Source: Flavivirga eckloniae
Lineage (GTDB): Bacteria; Bacteroidota; Bacteroidia; Flavobacteriales; Flavobacteriaceae
Direction: 5' to 3'
DNA: 64,000 nt
Assembly: GCF_002886045.1 (NCBI RefSeq)
Contig: NZ_CP025791.1
Span: 3,053,001-3,117,000 of the forward strand
In this document: one piece after another, positions 14,949 to 26,000 of the stretch
Layout of the letters: each line of letters starts with the position of its first letter
Numbering within the stretch: position 1 is the first letter of the stretch
Position numbers and translations under genes: made by a program
The notes under the pieces: model-generated
What the model was told of the DNA's origin: nothing
Databases searched by the model: none
The model's input: only the letters and a program-made list of their open reading frames with translations

Positions 14949-17900
14949 AATATCGAAACAAAATATATTGACCTTGCTATTTGTAATGATCAATGCTGCT
15001 GTTACAATTGCTCAGGATTTTCCTGTAACCGTTAGTACAAATATAGTAGCTCCTTACGGAAGAGATGCGTTCTTTTATTATGATAATACAAACGTTACCA
15101 TTATTAATCCATCCATTAATAGTGATGTATCTTTATATATTGAATTTAAAGGAGATAATGGTGTTGATTTAAGAACAAGAGAGAGTCATAACCCTTTAGA
15201 TTTAGTACTTCAGGCTGGAAGCCCTACAATACTCTCATCTTTTGAATTGCAGGATTATTTTGCGCCTGAAAACTTAGTGGCAACGGGAATTTCAATTGCT
15301 GAATTACAACAAAATGGATTGCCAGCAGGACAATATCAAATTTGTGTTCGTGTGAGAAACGAAACAGGTCAATTTCTTTCTGCTGAAGAGCCATTAGGTT
15401 GTGGCTATTTTAATATTATTGCAGCAGAACCGCCGCAACTTATCAATCCAATTTGTGGTGATGAGATTACTACTGGAAGTAATAATGTTATTTTCAGTTG
15501 GACGATTCCTACTGGAGTGTCTCCAGTTGGAGTAGAATATACATTCAAAATGATAGAATTGTTACCCAACCAAGACCCTAATCAAGCGTTTTTGGCATCA
15601 ACAGTTCCCGCTTTTTTTGAGCAAACTTTTTTTACGCAAAACGCTTTTGTGTATGGGCCAACAAACCCTCCTTTAGAAACGGGTAAAAGTTATGCATGGC
15701 AAGTTATAGCAAGAGATGGAGAAACAAATACACCATTTATAAACGATGGCAGAAGTCAAGTTTGTTGGTTTAAATGGAATCCTGCAACCATAAGAGCTAT
15801 TCCTATTTTACCAGTAGAAGAAAAGCCTAAATTACCAACTTTGACAATCGATCCACAACCTATGCCAATAAGTAGTTTAAAAGGTAAATTACTTTATAAA
15901 TTTAAAGATACATCAGGAAGTACAAATACAACTTCTACCACAGGTAATGGAGGTTTTAATTTAGCTAACGTTACTGTAGACCCAAATCCATTAATTAATA
16001 ATAACACTACAGTTAGCAATAAACCATTACCTCCAAAAATGGGTTATGTGGTTTCTGCAACTGGCGCTAAACCTTTGGTGGGGGTAAGTGTAAGTTTAGT
16101 GGTGACGCATCTTTTTAATGGGAAAGATAATAATGGTGACCATAAGTTTCAGCCTGTAGACGATTTCCAATCTGGTTATTTGAATTCTGAAAATAAACAA
16201 GCACAAGATCAAGTATTGGCAACCACTATTACAGATGGTGATGGAAATTTCAATTTTCAAGGTTTTATTAATCCCTATGAAGATTATGGTTTGGTGCAGT
16301 CAGATATTGATGCTAAACAGAATTCTGATGTTCAAAACCTTTGGATGAAAGGAGATATGTATAAAGTACTTCGTCTAAAAGTGAACAATCAATATTATTT
16401 GAGTCCAGATGTAAACATTACCATCAATCCTTTTGAATCAAAAAATATTGGTGAAGTAGTGTCTTTGGTAAAGAGTTATAACCTAAATGTTATTCCAAAA
16501 TGGCAAGCTGATAAAAAACAAACAACCAATTTGGGAATTTTAAGTGGTGTCAATATAAGTTTAACACGAGGGTATACCCCAAATCACGTTCCAAAGAATG
16601 AAGGGAATAAAGCGCATTCTGGTTCAGGGATATTAGGAGATGTAGTTGATAATGGTATCACAGGAGCCAATGGTATTACGTTTAAGAATTTGGTAAGGCA
16701 TAGTGCCACTAATGCTAAAGACAGGTACACTATAGTCGCAACAGAATCTGATAAAAGCCTAGTTACATACAAAACCAAAGTTAAACAGTACCATGTATTG
16801 GTATTTGCTAAAGATTTTCCATTCACGACACAATCCGCATTAGCATCAAGTAATTTTGGTCAATATTTAGGTGAAAACATGACATGGAATAGTGAACTCA
16901 ACGTTAAAACCTATACAGATACCTTGTGGCTAGCACCTAATAATCCACGAATTTTTGGACAAGTACTACTTGCAGAAAACAAAGAAGATAATGAGACACG
17001 TCAACTAAGTAATGAAAAGGTACATATTATTGAAACAAACAAGAACCACTCACAAGCCATAAAATATTACGGATTTGCAAAAACTGACACAAATGGAAGC
17101 TATGAGTTTGACAACCTGCCCGTGCATGAAGGTGGTTTTAATAACGGAAAAAGAGAAGTCGTTGGACCAGCGAGATTAGTATATACAAATGTTGAAGGTT
17201 TTAAAGGACAGCTTAAAAAATATGATGCATTAAAATGGGGACAGCAACAAAAAGCTGATTTTAAATTGTTTGCAGATGGCAAGATTTCAGGTTATGTGGT
17301 TGATGAGGAAGGAAATAGCATTTCTGCCAATGTTAATGTAGATAGTTTAGCAGTAAAAAAGACCGTTTTTGGTTTTATCAATTTAGGGAATAATGGAGCA
17401 AACAATTCAAATAGATTTACAGCTGCCAATCGTAACTATGGGCAAATTTTTAACTTTAAAGCGCCTTCAGGTAAACGTAAATTATCGGTAAAGGCACTAA
17501 GTGGTAATAAAATATATCAGCCAAAAGATACTTTAATAACTATTTCTAAAAAAGGTAATGATAAACCCATTAAAATTGTACTTCTAAAAAAAAGAAAGCG
17601 TATTCGTTTTAAAGTGGTCGAATATAATACGAAAAACGCTATTACAAATGCAAAGGTTACTCTTGAAAAAGGAACAGGTCTTGAAACCACAAAACTAACT
17701 AATAACGATGGTTATGTTACCTTTATTTTTGATAGCAATGTAGATGATTTTACATTCTCCATTGCACCACCAAAAGGAAAAGAAGATAGTTATACTACAG
17801 AATCTTTTGTGGTTAGAGGCGTGCCAAATACTGTAAAAATAAAAACGGTTCTAGAACACGCTTACTTAGAGCCAACTGCAAAAATTACTGGTGTGGTATC

Positions 17901-20640
17901 TATTAAAACAGGCGATGGAATAAAACCACTTAAAGATGCCATTGTGTATTTTCAAGAAGGGAATACTCAAAAACAAGATACTACAGATGCCCAAGGCCGC
18001 TACAATTTAAAAGGTATAGGAAAAAGTATAGGAAACATTGAATTGATCGCTGAAAAACCTGGAACACTACCAATGATAAAAACAGGAAAAAAGTCAGTTA
18101 CGATTAAGTCTAAAAACGTTGTGGACTTTACTTTAGAGTATGACAAAGAAGTCTCTATGACGACACTTTTTGGTTTTGACTTTACAATTGTTTCTAAAGA
18201 AAGAATTGATGATAATACGTTTATGATTACTGAAGGAAATATTATTAATATTCCCGAAAATCCCAATTTTAAAATAGCTACAGAAAATGATACAGAACAA
18301 AAAATCTTATCTTTTAGTAATCTTAAAATAAAGAAGACAGGAGAATTAGATAGTCATAATACACCAATTTTCGCACCTGAAACGGCGGTTGTTAATTTAA
18401 ATGATAAAACGTTGGATGTCTTTATAAATAATGCCTTTAAAGGCGCTTTAGGAGACGGTTCCAAGCAATTACAACTCAAAGACAACAATGGAAAAGGTGA
18501 AATAAAAGGGCGTGTTGCCATTAATAATGTGTCTTTTGAATTTAGCGAGGCCTATGTAAATCTGGAAAACGATAAAGACATCACTTTAACCACATCAAAA
18601 GGAAGTACAAACACCCAAGTTAAAGTTTTTGCTATTGATTATACAAAAAAGGATGTATTTGGAATTGTCAATAAAAAAGACAAAGAACTGACCTTTAAAT
18701 TAGGTGAATTTGAAGCTAAAGCAAAACAAGATAAATCTTACATAACCGATAATAACGTTGTATTCTATACGTATTTACAAACTCAAAAAATAGAAGGGGT
18801 TGTTCCAAAAACATTGAAGATAGAAGCAGGCGAACTCACTTTACAACCAAAAAAACTATTGCCTTTAAATACTAGTAAGGCCTTGAAATTTAAACTGGAA
18901 GCATGGGATTTTGAATCGGAAAACTGGAGTTTTAACACTAACGATTTAAATATTGAAATTCCTAAAGCAACCATAAAAACGGGAACTATTGATGTGCCTG
19001 TGGAGACTGTTCGTATCTATTCTAACGATTTTGATATAGATGGTAGTTTTAAACTCGATGGATTGAATATTGGAGGTATTGCAGACTTGAATGTGGTTGG
19101 TAGTTCTACCTCTTTTTCAATGAATCCAAGTGCTGGTAGTGATAAAAAGCCACATTGGGAACTTATGATTACTAACGATGGTGGACCAGCTGCAAGTATT
19201 ACTCTACCAGGATTTGAAACTGGAAAAACCTTGGATTTTTCGAGCATTAGTCTGTTGAGTAATGGAGAACAGGAAACAAGCATAGACAATAATAAGCCTA
19301 TAAAATTCTATAATATTATAGACATTACACCAAATGGGATTATTTCTGGTGATGGTTTTATAGATGTATCGACAAGTACGAATTTAGGTATTCCGAGAGT
19401 GCCTCAGGAATCTGGTTATATTCGTTTTAAAAAGGAGAATGGCAAAGTTAAAGCCACAGTGTCTCCTATTCCTTTCATTATTGATGCTCCGGGAAAAGTA
19501 ACTTTAGCTATTGGCAACAAGCCAGAAGATACAGAAATCCGTGACGGTTTCTTTAAAGCTATTGGTAAATTAACCGATGAGGAAGGCATTAATTTGAAAG
19601 CTTCTATCCAAAAAACAAATTCAGATGTGCATATCGAAATTGAACCAGGCCAAACCATGCAATTAGGTGGTTCTGGAACCGCATTTAAAGATATTAAAGG
19701 ACGTATAGATTTTGATTCTAAAGCCGATGATTGGACCAAACTAACATTTAGTGGCGAACTTGATGGATTTAAAGGCGTAACGCCTGGACAGCGACAAACC
19801 TTTACAGTTCATGGTGATATTAAAGCTGATAGTGAAAGTATTGAAGTCGATAATATTGAAACACCATTTGGTGATTTAGCATTGACTTACGATATAGAGA
19901 ACTCAAGATTTTTAGGACACTTAAATATCAACCAATCTCTTGGAGGTATGAAATTTGTTGGAGCAGCAGATTTACTTATGGGAAGTGGAGGTTGGTATTT
20001 TATGGCCGGAGGTAAAGGAACGCCGCCAGGAATTGGAGAGGTTTCCGTTGGTTTAATTCTTGGCGATTCAGATTATCTCGCACCAGATGTAACGGGAAAT
20101 CTCATGCAGTTTGCCTATGATAAAAATGTACCACCAACTATAAAAAATGGTGTTTCTGGATTGTTTGTAACTGGACAAAAAGTGCTCCCTGTTATTAATA
20201 TTCCAGATTGGAGTATAGATTTGGGTGTATTGAATGCTTCATTAGGTGCAAAAGCAGGCTTAGATGCTCGTGTGTGGATGGATTTTGATAGTTCTGGCGA
20301 TACGTTTGGTATTGGAGCTATGGCTTTTGCACATGTCTATTTTAAAGCAAATTCCATTACATGTACAAGTCTGGGCGCAGAAGCAAGAGCAGAATTAGGT
20401 ATAAAAGGCATGTATCAAACTGCAACAGGTCATTTTAATTTAGATGGTTGCGGAAGTATTATGGTTGGTGGCAATATAAAGCAATGTGTGCCTACGGTTT
20501 TTGCAGGTTGTAAATGGTGTGTATCCACAGGGTTTAGTGAAGCTGTAAAACTCGATTTACATTTGGATTCTGGAGGTAATACAGATGTGTCATTTGGTTT
20601 TGGTAATTGTAGTGGCACACCTTTATCGAGTGGTTGGTAA
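14926..20640 (+). CDS. Giant TANFOR-like surface protein with carboxypeptidase-regulatory-like repeats
   Basis: The 1904-residue secreted protein has a signal peptide ending near ITIAQ (about residue 29). The mature N-terminus (FPVTVSTNIVAPYG, then LPAGQYQICVRVRN and LGCGYFNI) resembles the TANFOR domain (B_forsyth_147) of Tannerella and flavobacterial surface proteins. It is followed by a segment with FSWTIPTG and GKSYAWQVIARDGE. From about residue 380 to 1080 there are several Ig-like carboxypeptidase-regulatory modules, each with the D-x-x-G-x-Y/F-x-F pattern. The rest is beta-rich, ending in a cysteine-containing tail (CVPTVFAGCKWCVS). No T9SS sorting domain is visible. The start could be the ATG at 14932 instead. 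It lies between the barrel protein and the fibronectin-type protein. Role inferred: surface structure or adhesin. Confidence 0.8.
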   Translation: MVMYILFKISKQNILTLLFVMINAAVTIAQDFPVTVSTNIVAPYGRDAFFYYDNTNVTIINPSINSDVSLYIEFKGDNGVDLRTRESHNPLDLVLQAGSPTILSSFELQDYFAPENLVATGISIAELQQNGLPAGQYQICVRVRNETGQFLSAEEPLGCGYFNIIAAEPPQLINPICGDEITTGSNNVIFSWTIPTGVSPVGVEYTFKMIELLPNQDPNQAFLASTVPAFFEQTFFTQNAFVYGPTNPPLETGKSYAWQVIARDGETNTPFINDGRSQVCWFKWNPATIRAIPILPVEEKPKLPTLTIDPQPMPISSLKGKLLYKFKDTSGSTNTTSTTGNGGFNLANVTVDPNPLINNNTTVSNKPLPPKMGYVVSATGAKPLVGVSVSLVVTHLFNGKDNNGDHKFQPVDDFQSGYLNSENKQAQDQVLATTITDGDGNFNFQGFINPYEDYGLVQSDIDAKQNSDVQNLWMKGDMYKVLRLKVNNQYYLSPDVNITINPFESKNIGEVVSLVKSYNLNVIPKWQADKKQTTNLGILSGVNISLTRGYTPNHVPKNEGNKAHSGSGILGDVVDNGITGANGITFKNLVRHSATNAKDRYTIVATESDKSLVTYKTKVKQYHVLVFAKDFPFTTQSALASSNFGQYLGENMTWNSELNVKTYTDTLWLAPNNPRIFGQVLLAENKEDNETRQLSNEKVHIIETNKNHSQAIKYYGFAKTDTNGSYEFDNLPVHEGGFNNGKREVVGPARLVYTNVEGFKGQLKKYDALKWGQQQKADFKLFADGKISGYVVDEEGNSISANVNVDSLAVKKTVFGFINLGNNGANNSNRFTAANRNYGQIFNFKAPSGKRKLSVKALSGNKIYQPKDTLITISKKGNDKPIKIVLLKKRKRIRFKVVEYNTKNAITNAKVTLEKGTGLETTKLTNNDGYVTFIFDSNVDDFTFSIAPPKGKEDSYTTESFVVRGVPNTVKIKTVLEHAYLEPTAKITGVVSIKTGDGIKPLKDAIVYFQEGNTQKQDTTDAQGRYNLKGIGKSIGNIELIAEKPGTLPMIKTGKKSVTIKSKNVVDFTLEYDKEVSMTTLFGFDFTIVSKERIDDNTFMITEGNIINIPENPNFKIATENDTEQKILSFSNLKIKKTGELDSHNTPIFAPETAVVNLNDKTLDVFINNAFKGALGDGSKQLQLKDNNGKGEIKGRVAINNVSFEFSEAYVNLENDKDITLTTSKGSTNTQVKVFAIDYTKKDVFGIVNKKDKELTFKLGEFEAKAKQDKSYITDNNVVFYTYLQTQKIEGVVPKTLKIEAGELTLQPKKLLPLNTSKALKFKLEAWDFESENWSFNTNDLNIEIPKATIKTGTIDVPVETVRIYSNDFDIDGSFKLDGLNIGGIADLNVVGSSTSFSMNPSAGSDKKPHWELMITNDGGPAASITLPGFETGKTLDFSSISLLSNGEQETSIDNNKPIKFYNIIDITPNGIISGDGFIDVSTSTNLGIPRVPQESGYIRFKKENGKVKATVSPIPFIIDAPGKVTLAIGNKPEDTEIRDGFFKAIGKLTDEEGINLKASIQKTNSDVHIEIEPGQTMQLGGSGTAFKDIKGRIDFDSKADDWTKLTFSGELDGFKGVTPGQRQTFTVHGDIKADSESIEVDNIETPFGDLALTYDIENSRFLGHLNINQSLGGMKFVGAADLLMGSGGWYFMAGGKGTPPGIGEVSVGLILGDSDYLAPDVTGNLMQFAYDKNVPPTIKNGVSGLFVTGQKVLPVINIPDWSIDLGVLNASLGAKAGLDARVWMDFDSSGDTFGIGAMAFAHVYFKANSITCTSLGAEARAELGIKGMYQTATGHFNLDGCGSIMVGGNIKQCVPTVFAGCKWCVSTGFSEAVKLDLHLDSGGNTDVSFGFGNCSGTPLSSGW

Positions 20641-20658
20641 TAATTTAGAAAACATTTA

Positions 20659-22653
20659 ATGATGAAAACAATATATCGCAGCACAATTTATTTATTAGCT
20701 TTTGCATTAAGTATTTCTTTTAGTAATGCACAGGAAGCACCAGGTGCTATAGCTGTAGAACATGGTGTTTTTGTGTATGGCGGAGGTAAATTACCAAAAA
20801 ATGGGTATTATCTTTTTGAGCGCAAAGGTGAAAAAGACAGAAACTACATAGAAATTGCAAAAACTACAGTGCCAAGTAGTGACGTAGAGACCGAAAAAAA
20901 AGCAGCCGAAAATGCCACCAATTTTAAGCATTTACAATTCCTAAATAAACAAGATGTAAAACGTGTTTATGAATATGTATTAGCTAACAAAACCGATGAT
21001 AGTCTTTATCGAGCAGAGCACACACCAATTATTGCATTAACAGTGGGTACTGCTTTTTTAGATACTACTGTTGAAAAGGATAAAACCTATCAATATAGAA
21101 TAAGGTTGTTTAAAGATGGTAGTGAAGTATTTCAAAAAGAATTAAATCCAATTAAGAATACCGTTAAAACAAACCTTTCAAAACCTAAAAGCCATCGTTC
21201 AGAGATTGTAAATGATGCCGTATTTTTAGAATGGATTGTTGATGAACAAAAAGACCTTACATTTTTTAATGTGTATCGCGCCTTTTTTGGAACCTTGGAC
21301 TTTAAAAAAATCAATGTTAAAAAAGGTTATTCAAATGATGAAAATGGTTTGCATTTAATAGCCATTGATGATTCAGCAGAAAAAGCATCACTTTATAAAT
21401 ATTATATTCAACCAGTGGATTTATATGGAAATGCAGGAGACGTTTCCGAAGCGGTTTCAATTGGAAAATTGCAAGCTGAAAATATCATTCCAATTAAAAG
21501 TTTACATGCTGAAGAATTAAGCGACTACCAAATTAAACTCTCTTGGGAATTGGATAAAACCATCATCACAAGTAACATTAAAGTGATGCGTAGTCATAAT
21601 TATGATGATGGTTTTGTTGAGGTTACAAATTTACCACCAACAACTTCTGAATTTACAGATAATTTACCCGAAGCTTCCGAAAACTATTATTACTACTTGG
21701 TAATCAATGGCGGAACAGGACAGGAATTTCGATCTGCTAAAATTTCAGCTATGGTAAAAACAAATCGGGATGTGTTACCAGCTCCACAAGATGTCTCAGG
21801 GGAACCTATGACGGATGGTATAGAAATTTCTTGGGAATATAGCCAGCCTTACACCAGAGGATTTTATGTGTTTAGAGCCACTGCCGAAATGGAAATTTTT
21901 AATCAAGTTTCCAACTTAATTCCAGTAAATGGAAAAACAGCTTATTCATATAAAGATTTGGATACAAACTTAAAAGCAGGTGAGATATATCGTTACACAG
22001 TAAGAGCTGAAAACGATGCATATACTATGGGGAAATTTTCAGATACTATTAATGTTTTTACAGAAAAAAAACCAAAAATGATAGTGCCTCAGAAAGTACG
22101 CGCCGTATTTCGTGATAGTATTGTTGAAGTGGTTTGGAAGGATATGACGAAAGTTTCAGAATATGTTTTAGGCTATAAAGTATATAGAAGTGAAGGTAAG
22201 AATAGCCCATTACAAGTGATGCCAAATGACTCTTTGAAACCCTATAAAAATTATTTTAATGATGCCAATATAAGCAACGGGCCTAAGTATACATACCATA
22301 TTGCAACCCTAGATATGTTTGGTCAAGAAAGTGATTTGAGTTTGCCTGTTTCTGTAGTAATTAATAAAACTATTGAAAATCTTGATGCGCCAAATCAACC
22401 TAAAGTGTATAAAAATTCTAAGGGCATTACGGTTTCTTGGAATCAGATGGCTTCTAAGGATGTTTCAGAAATAAAAATATATAGAAGTGAAGGGAGTAAG
22501 GAAGCAAAAGCAATAAAAACGCTTTCTATAACTGAAAAAAAGTACATAGATGCATCAGTAAAAAAAGGTGTTTTATATTATTATAAAATCTCATTAGTTA
22601 CGAAAAATGGAAATGAAAGTGTTATCTCTAGTGAGGCAAGTATTTATTTTTAA
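20659..22653 (+). CDS. Secreted protein with fibronectin type III domains
   Basis: The 664-residue protein has a signal peptide (about residues 1-25, FSNAQ). After about 170 residues of unknown fold come about five fibronectin-type-III-like modules, seen as repeated phrases such as IEISWEYSQPYTRGFYVFRA, VVWKDMTKVSEYVLGYKVYR and ITVSWNQMASKDVSEIKIYR. It has no C-terminal sorting domain. It starts 18 bases after the giant gene and completes the three-gene unit. The repeated FN3 modules suggest a binding or spacer role outside the outer membrane. Confidence 0.85.
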   Translation: MMKTIYRSTIYLLAFALSISFSNAQEAPGAIAVEHGVFVYGGGKLPKNGYYLFERKGEKDRNYIEIAKTTVPSSDVETEKKAAENATNFKHLQFLNKQDVKRVYEYVLANKTDDSLYRAEHTPIIALTVGTAFLDTTVEKDKTYQYRIRLFKDGSEVFQKELNPIKNTVKTNLSKPKSHRSEIVNDAVFLEWIVDEQKDLTFFNVYRAFFGTLDFKKINVKKGYSNDENGLHLIAIDDSAEKASLYKYYIQPVDLYGNAGDVSEAVSIGKLQAENIIPIKSLHAEELSDYQIKLSWELDKTIITSNIKVMRSHNYDDGFVEVTNLPPTTSEFTDNLPEASENYYYYLVINGGTGQEFRSAKISAMVKTNRDVLPAPQDVSGEPMTDGIEISWEYSQPYTRGFYVFRATAEMEIFNQVSNLIPVNGKTAYSYKDLDTNLKAGEIYRYTVRAENDAYTMGKFSDTINVFTEKKPKMIVPQKVRAVFRDSIVEVVWKDMTKVSEYVLGYKVYRSEGKNSPLQVMPNDSLKPYKNYFNDANISNGPKYTYHIATLDMFGQESDLSLPVSVVINKTIENLDAPNQPKVYKNSKGITVSWNQMASKDVSEIKIYRSEGSKEAKAIKTLSITEKKYIDASVKKGVLYYYKISLVTKNGNESVISSEASIYF

Positions 22654-23001
22654 AAGATTAATTATTTGATTTTAAGGTGATTAAAACTTAAAAGAGTAGC
22701 GCTAAAAAATTAAAATAATAGTAAACCAAAAATATGTTTGTGCGATGTTGTTACCAAGGATTAGTTTTGAAATAAAGAGGTTGAAAACAACTATAATAAA
22801 ATAGGCTAAATTCATTTAAACAAATAAATAGGTGATTCATAGATATTTCTGTTTTAATTGGTATAACTTATTTATGTTTGAATCACCATAACATAAGTAG
22901 GTTAAGTTCATGGTAGATTTGGGGCAAAAAAAGGAAAACTATTTAGTTTTCCTTTTTTTATGGAATATTCTGAAAAATTATAATTTCTAGTGAATATGTT
23001 A
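22654..23001. other. Intergenic region between convergent units, with terminator
   Basis: No gene seen. Near the end lies the bidirectional terminator at 22926-22959. Confidence 0.5.
22926..22959. terminator. Bidirectional rho-independent terminator
   Basis: AAAAAAAGGAAAACTA and its perfect complement TAGTTTTCCTTTTTTT flank a two-base loop. With A- and T-runs at both ends it can stop transcription from the FN3 gene on one side and the beta-helix gene on the other. Confidence 0.75.
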
Positions 23002-26000
23002 CTATTCCTTTACCAATCTTGTTCTTACTACTTTATTTTTTGTAGATAAAACTACCAGATAAACACCTGAGCTAAGACTATCCAATATTATTTGAGTATT
23101 GTGATTTGTTATAGGTTTAGAGACTACTACATTACCTATAACATCGTAAAAGACCAGAGTAGCTTTCGTATTTAAATCAATTGATTCTGGAATTTCCACG
23201 TTGAAAACATCTCCGGTAGGATTAGGATAGAACCTAAACTCCCCTTTATCTGTGGAGTTCTCCTCCCCAATTTCGTTAGCATCAAGAGTTGTTTTAGCTG
23301 TTGTTGAAGCATTGGGTTTAATAATGATTCTGTTAGCAATCCAATTTACATCAGTTCCACCTCCATCGGAAAATTCGATAGATATTTTACCATCATTTAC
23401 TGTAACATCAAAGTTTCTATTAAAAAAGGAATTTATAGTGGTGTTAATATTTGTTAGTTTTGTTATGCCTTCGGCTTTTACAATAATGTTATCATGAGCG
23501 TTAGTCGCATCTCCAAAAGTAATTAAGACATTATAATCTCCGTTTAAAACATTAGCTTCAAAGGTTCTTGCCTGGCTAGAAAACACAAAGTCCCTGTTTA
23601 AGTTATTTACTCCTCCAGAAGTTCCACGATCTCTTGAATCTAAATTAGATGTATTTGTCCATCCAAAGGAACCACCAGTGGTTGTTTCAGAAACTCTGGT
23701 ATATCCTGAAAATACTGCGGATGTTGGTGTACCTAAATCGAAAAATAGTTCTGGTTGCGTTTGTGGCGATGTAGAAGAGGGTTTTACAATCATTCTTGTT
23801 AATGACCAATTAGGGTTATTTCCGCCTCCATCTAAAAATTCTACGGATAGCTTACCGTCGTTAACATCAGTAGTAAAGGTTTTGTTAAAAAAGGAATTAC
23901 TTGCTATGTCTATATCCGTTAATTTTGTAATACCTTCTGCCTTCACAATAATATTATCATATGATGCTGCCGCATCACCAAATGTGATCAAAACTTCATA
24001 AGTTCCATTAGGGACTTTAACCTCAAAGGTTCTGGGCGAGCTTCCATACACTAAATCTCTATTCAAATTATTTACGCCTCCGGAAGTCCCACGATCTGTA
24101 GCATTTACTCCAGAAGTATTCGTCCATCCATATAATCCGCCACTGGTCTGGTTAGACACTCTTCGATACCCCGAAAACACGGCAGAAGTTGTTGTTCCAA
24201 AATCAAAAAAGAAACTGGTTTCACTAAATACGCCCGAACAAGGGTCCATGGAATATAGTAACTTTCCGGTATTATAATATAATCTGTCATTAATTGTCGC
24301 GGGATTATAAGAATCATTTGTATGCGATGCCAAGCCTTCAAAATGCTGTTTAATCATACGTCGATAATCGTCTTTATTGGGAACGTAACACCGATATGAA
24401 TCTAGATACAACCCAATATTTTCAAAAGGAATGTTGGGAGCATAACTTGGTCTTGGTTCTTTGAATTTAAAATTCATACTAGTAGGGTTTTCAAAAATAC
24501 CCAAGTTGATTGCTTGACTTCTTGCTACTTCTGCATCTGTATCGCCCGCTAACTCTACATCTTTATTGTTGCTCCAAAACATATTATCATAGTATCTACA
24601 TTCGTAAGCATTTGTCTGATTATTATCTGAATACTTTTTCATTACAGCATCAAAGACAGGGTATCTTGACTTCCAAAAAGGTTCTATTCTATTATACCAA
24701 TTAGTTTCGTTAACCCCTGTTTGCCATCCAGAAACTCCAATTTTTTTTAGCATCCTCCCTATTTGGTTGCCTTTATCCGAAGAAGTTGGAGACTTTCCAT
24801 TAATGCTATTAATATATTCCATAGCAGAGTTGTAACTTGAAGCCCCTCCTTTACCCTGCCGAATTCCTCTATAGCCGTCTAAAATAACATTGTATTGTAC
24901 AGTATGACCAGCGCCTCTATTCATTTTCAAGACCTCCCAGCCTCCTTTGTAGGTTACGTTTTCCAGCATTTGATCTCCACCGTCTAAATCATCCGAGAAA
25001 ATAGATGCTCGTCCTAATAAAGTGGGAACAGACATGATGTGATGAATAAAATTATGCCTTAGTATATTTCCATAGCTCATTATATCTGCTCCAGAATATA
25101 TGGCTCCACCATCTCCTTCTTCTATACCTACATTGAAAATCTCATTGCGTTCTATTGTATGGTCTATCCCAGCAAATGTAATAGGTTGGATATTCTCATT
25201 ATGAACCAGATTGTTTTTAAAAATATTTCCAACCCCAGAAATCCCTACGGCTTTTCCGCTAAAATCTTTTGAAAAAATTTGAGTAAAATGACAGTTCTCG
25301 ATGGTATTATTACCTGCCGATATGGTTCCCGTTGAAGTGAACGATCCTCCATATAACCTTGTAGCGTTAGGAATATCAAAGAAATCGCAACTTTTAGCTT
25401 GAGAATTTGATACATCATGCCAAAAGTTAAGAGCCAATATAGGCGAAGCAATATATCTAAAAGTAACACCCCCTACAAAGAAATTATTTCCCGATCTGAA
25501 ATTTAAGGCACCATCGCCATTTGTTCCGGCTCCCAAGCCTTGAATAGTCATCTTTTCAAAATGAATGTAACTACCATTATTAACTTCTACCATTTGAGGG
25601 CCTGCCCATACTCCTATTTTTGATTCACTTGTTATGGGAGAAAATGGCCAGATATACAGTTTATTATTAGATTCATCAAAGTACCATTCGCCAGGTTCAT
25701 CTAATTCACACAATAAATGTGAAGCAAAAAAACGATTTGGTCCTGGTCTATTTTTTATCCCATAACGAGAGCCGTCACGCAAATGAATTTCGCCAGAAGT
25801 ACTAACACTATTGATTGCTAAGGTGCCTTTGAACCAGTCTGCAGAAACATAGCCTTTAATAAAAGCACTTCCTGTTCGATTTAACTCTGCATTCCATTTT
25901 GATGCATTAAATGGAAAAGCATTATCCATCTTAAATTTTGCGCCTAAAGGGTTATTTGGTGTGCCTTTGGCCGATAGTTGTCCTGGAGGAGGAGCTGCTT

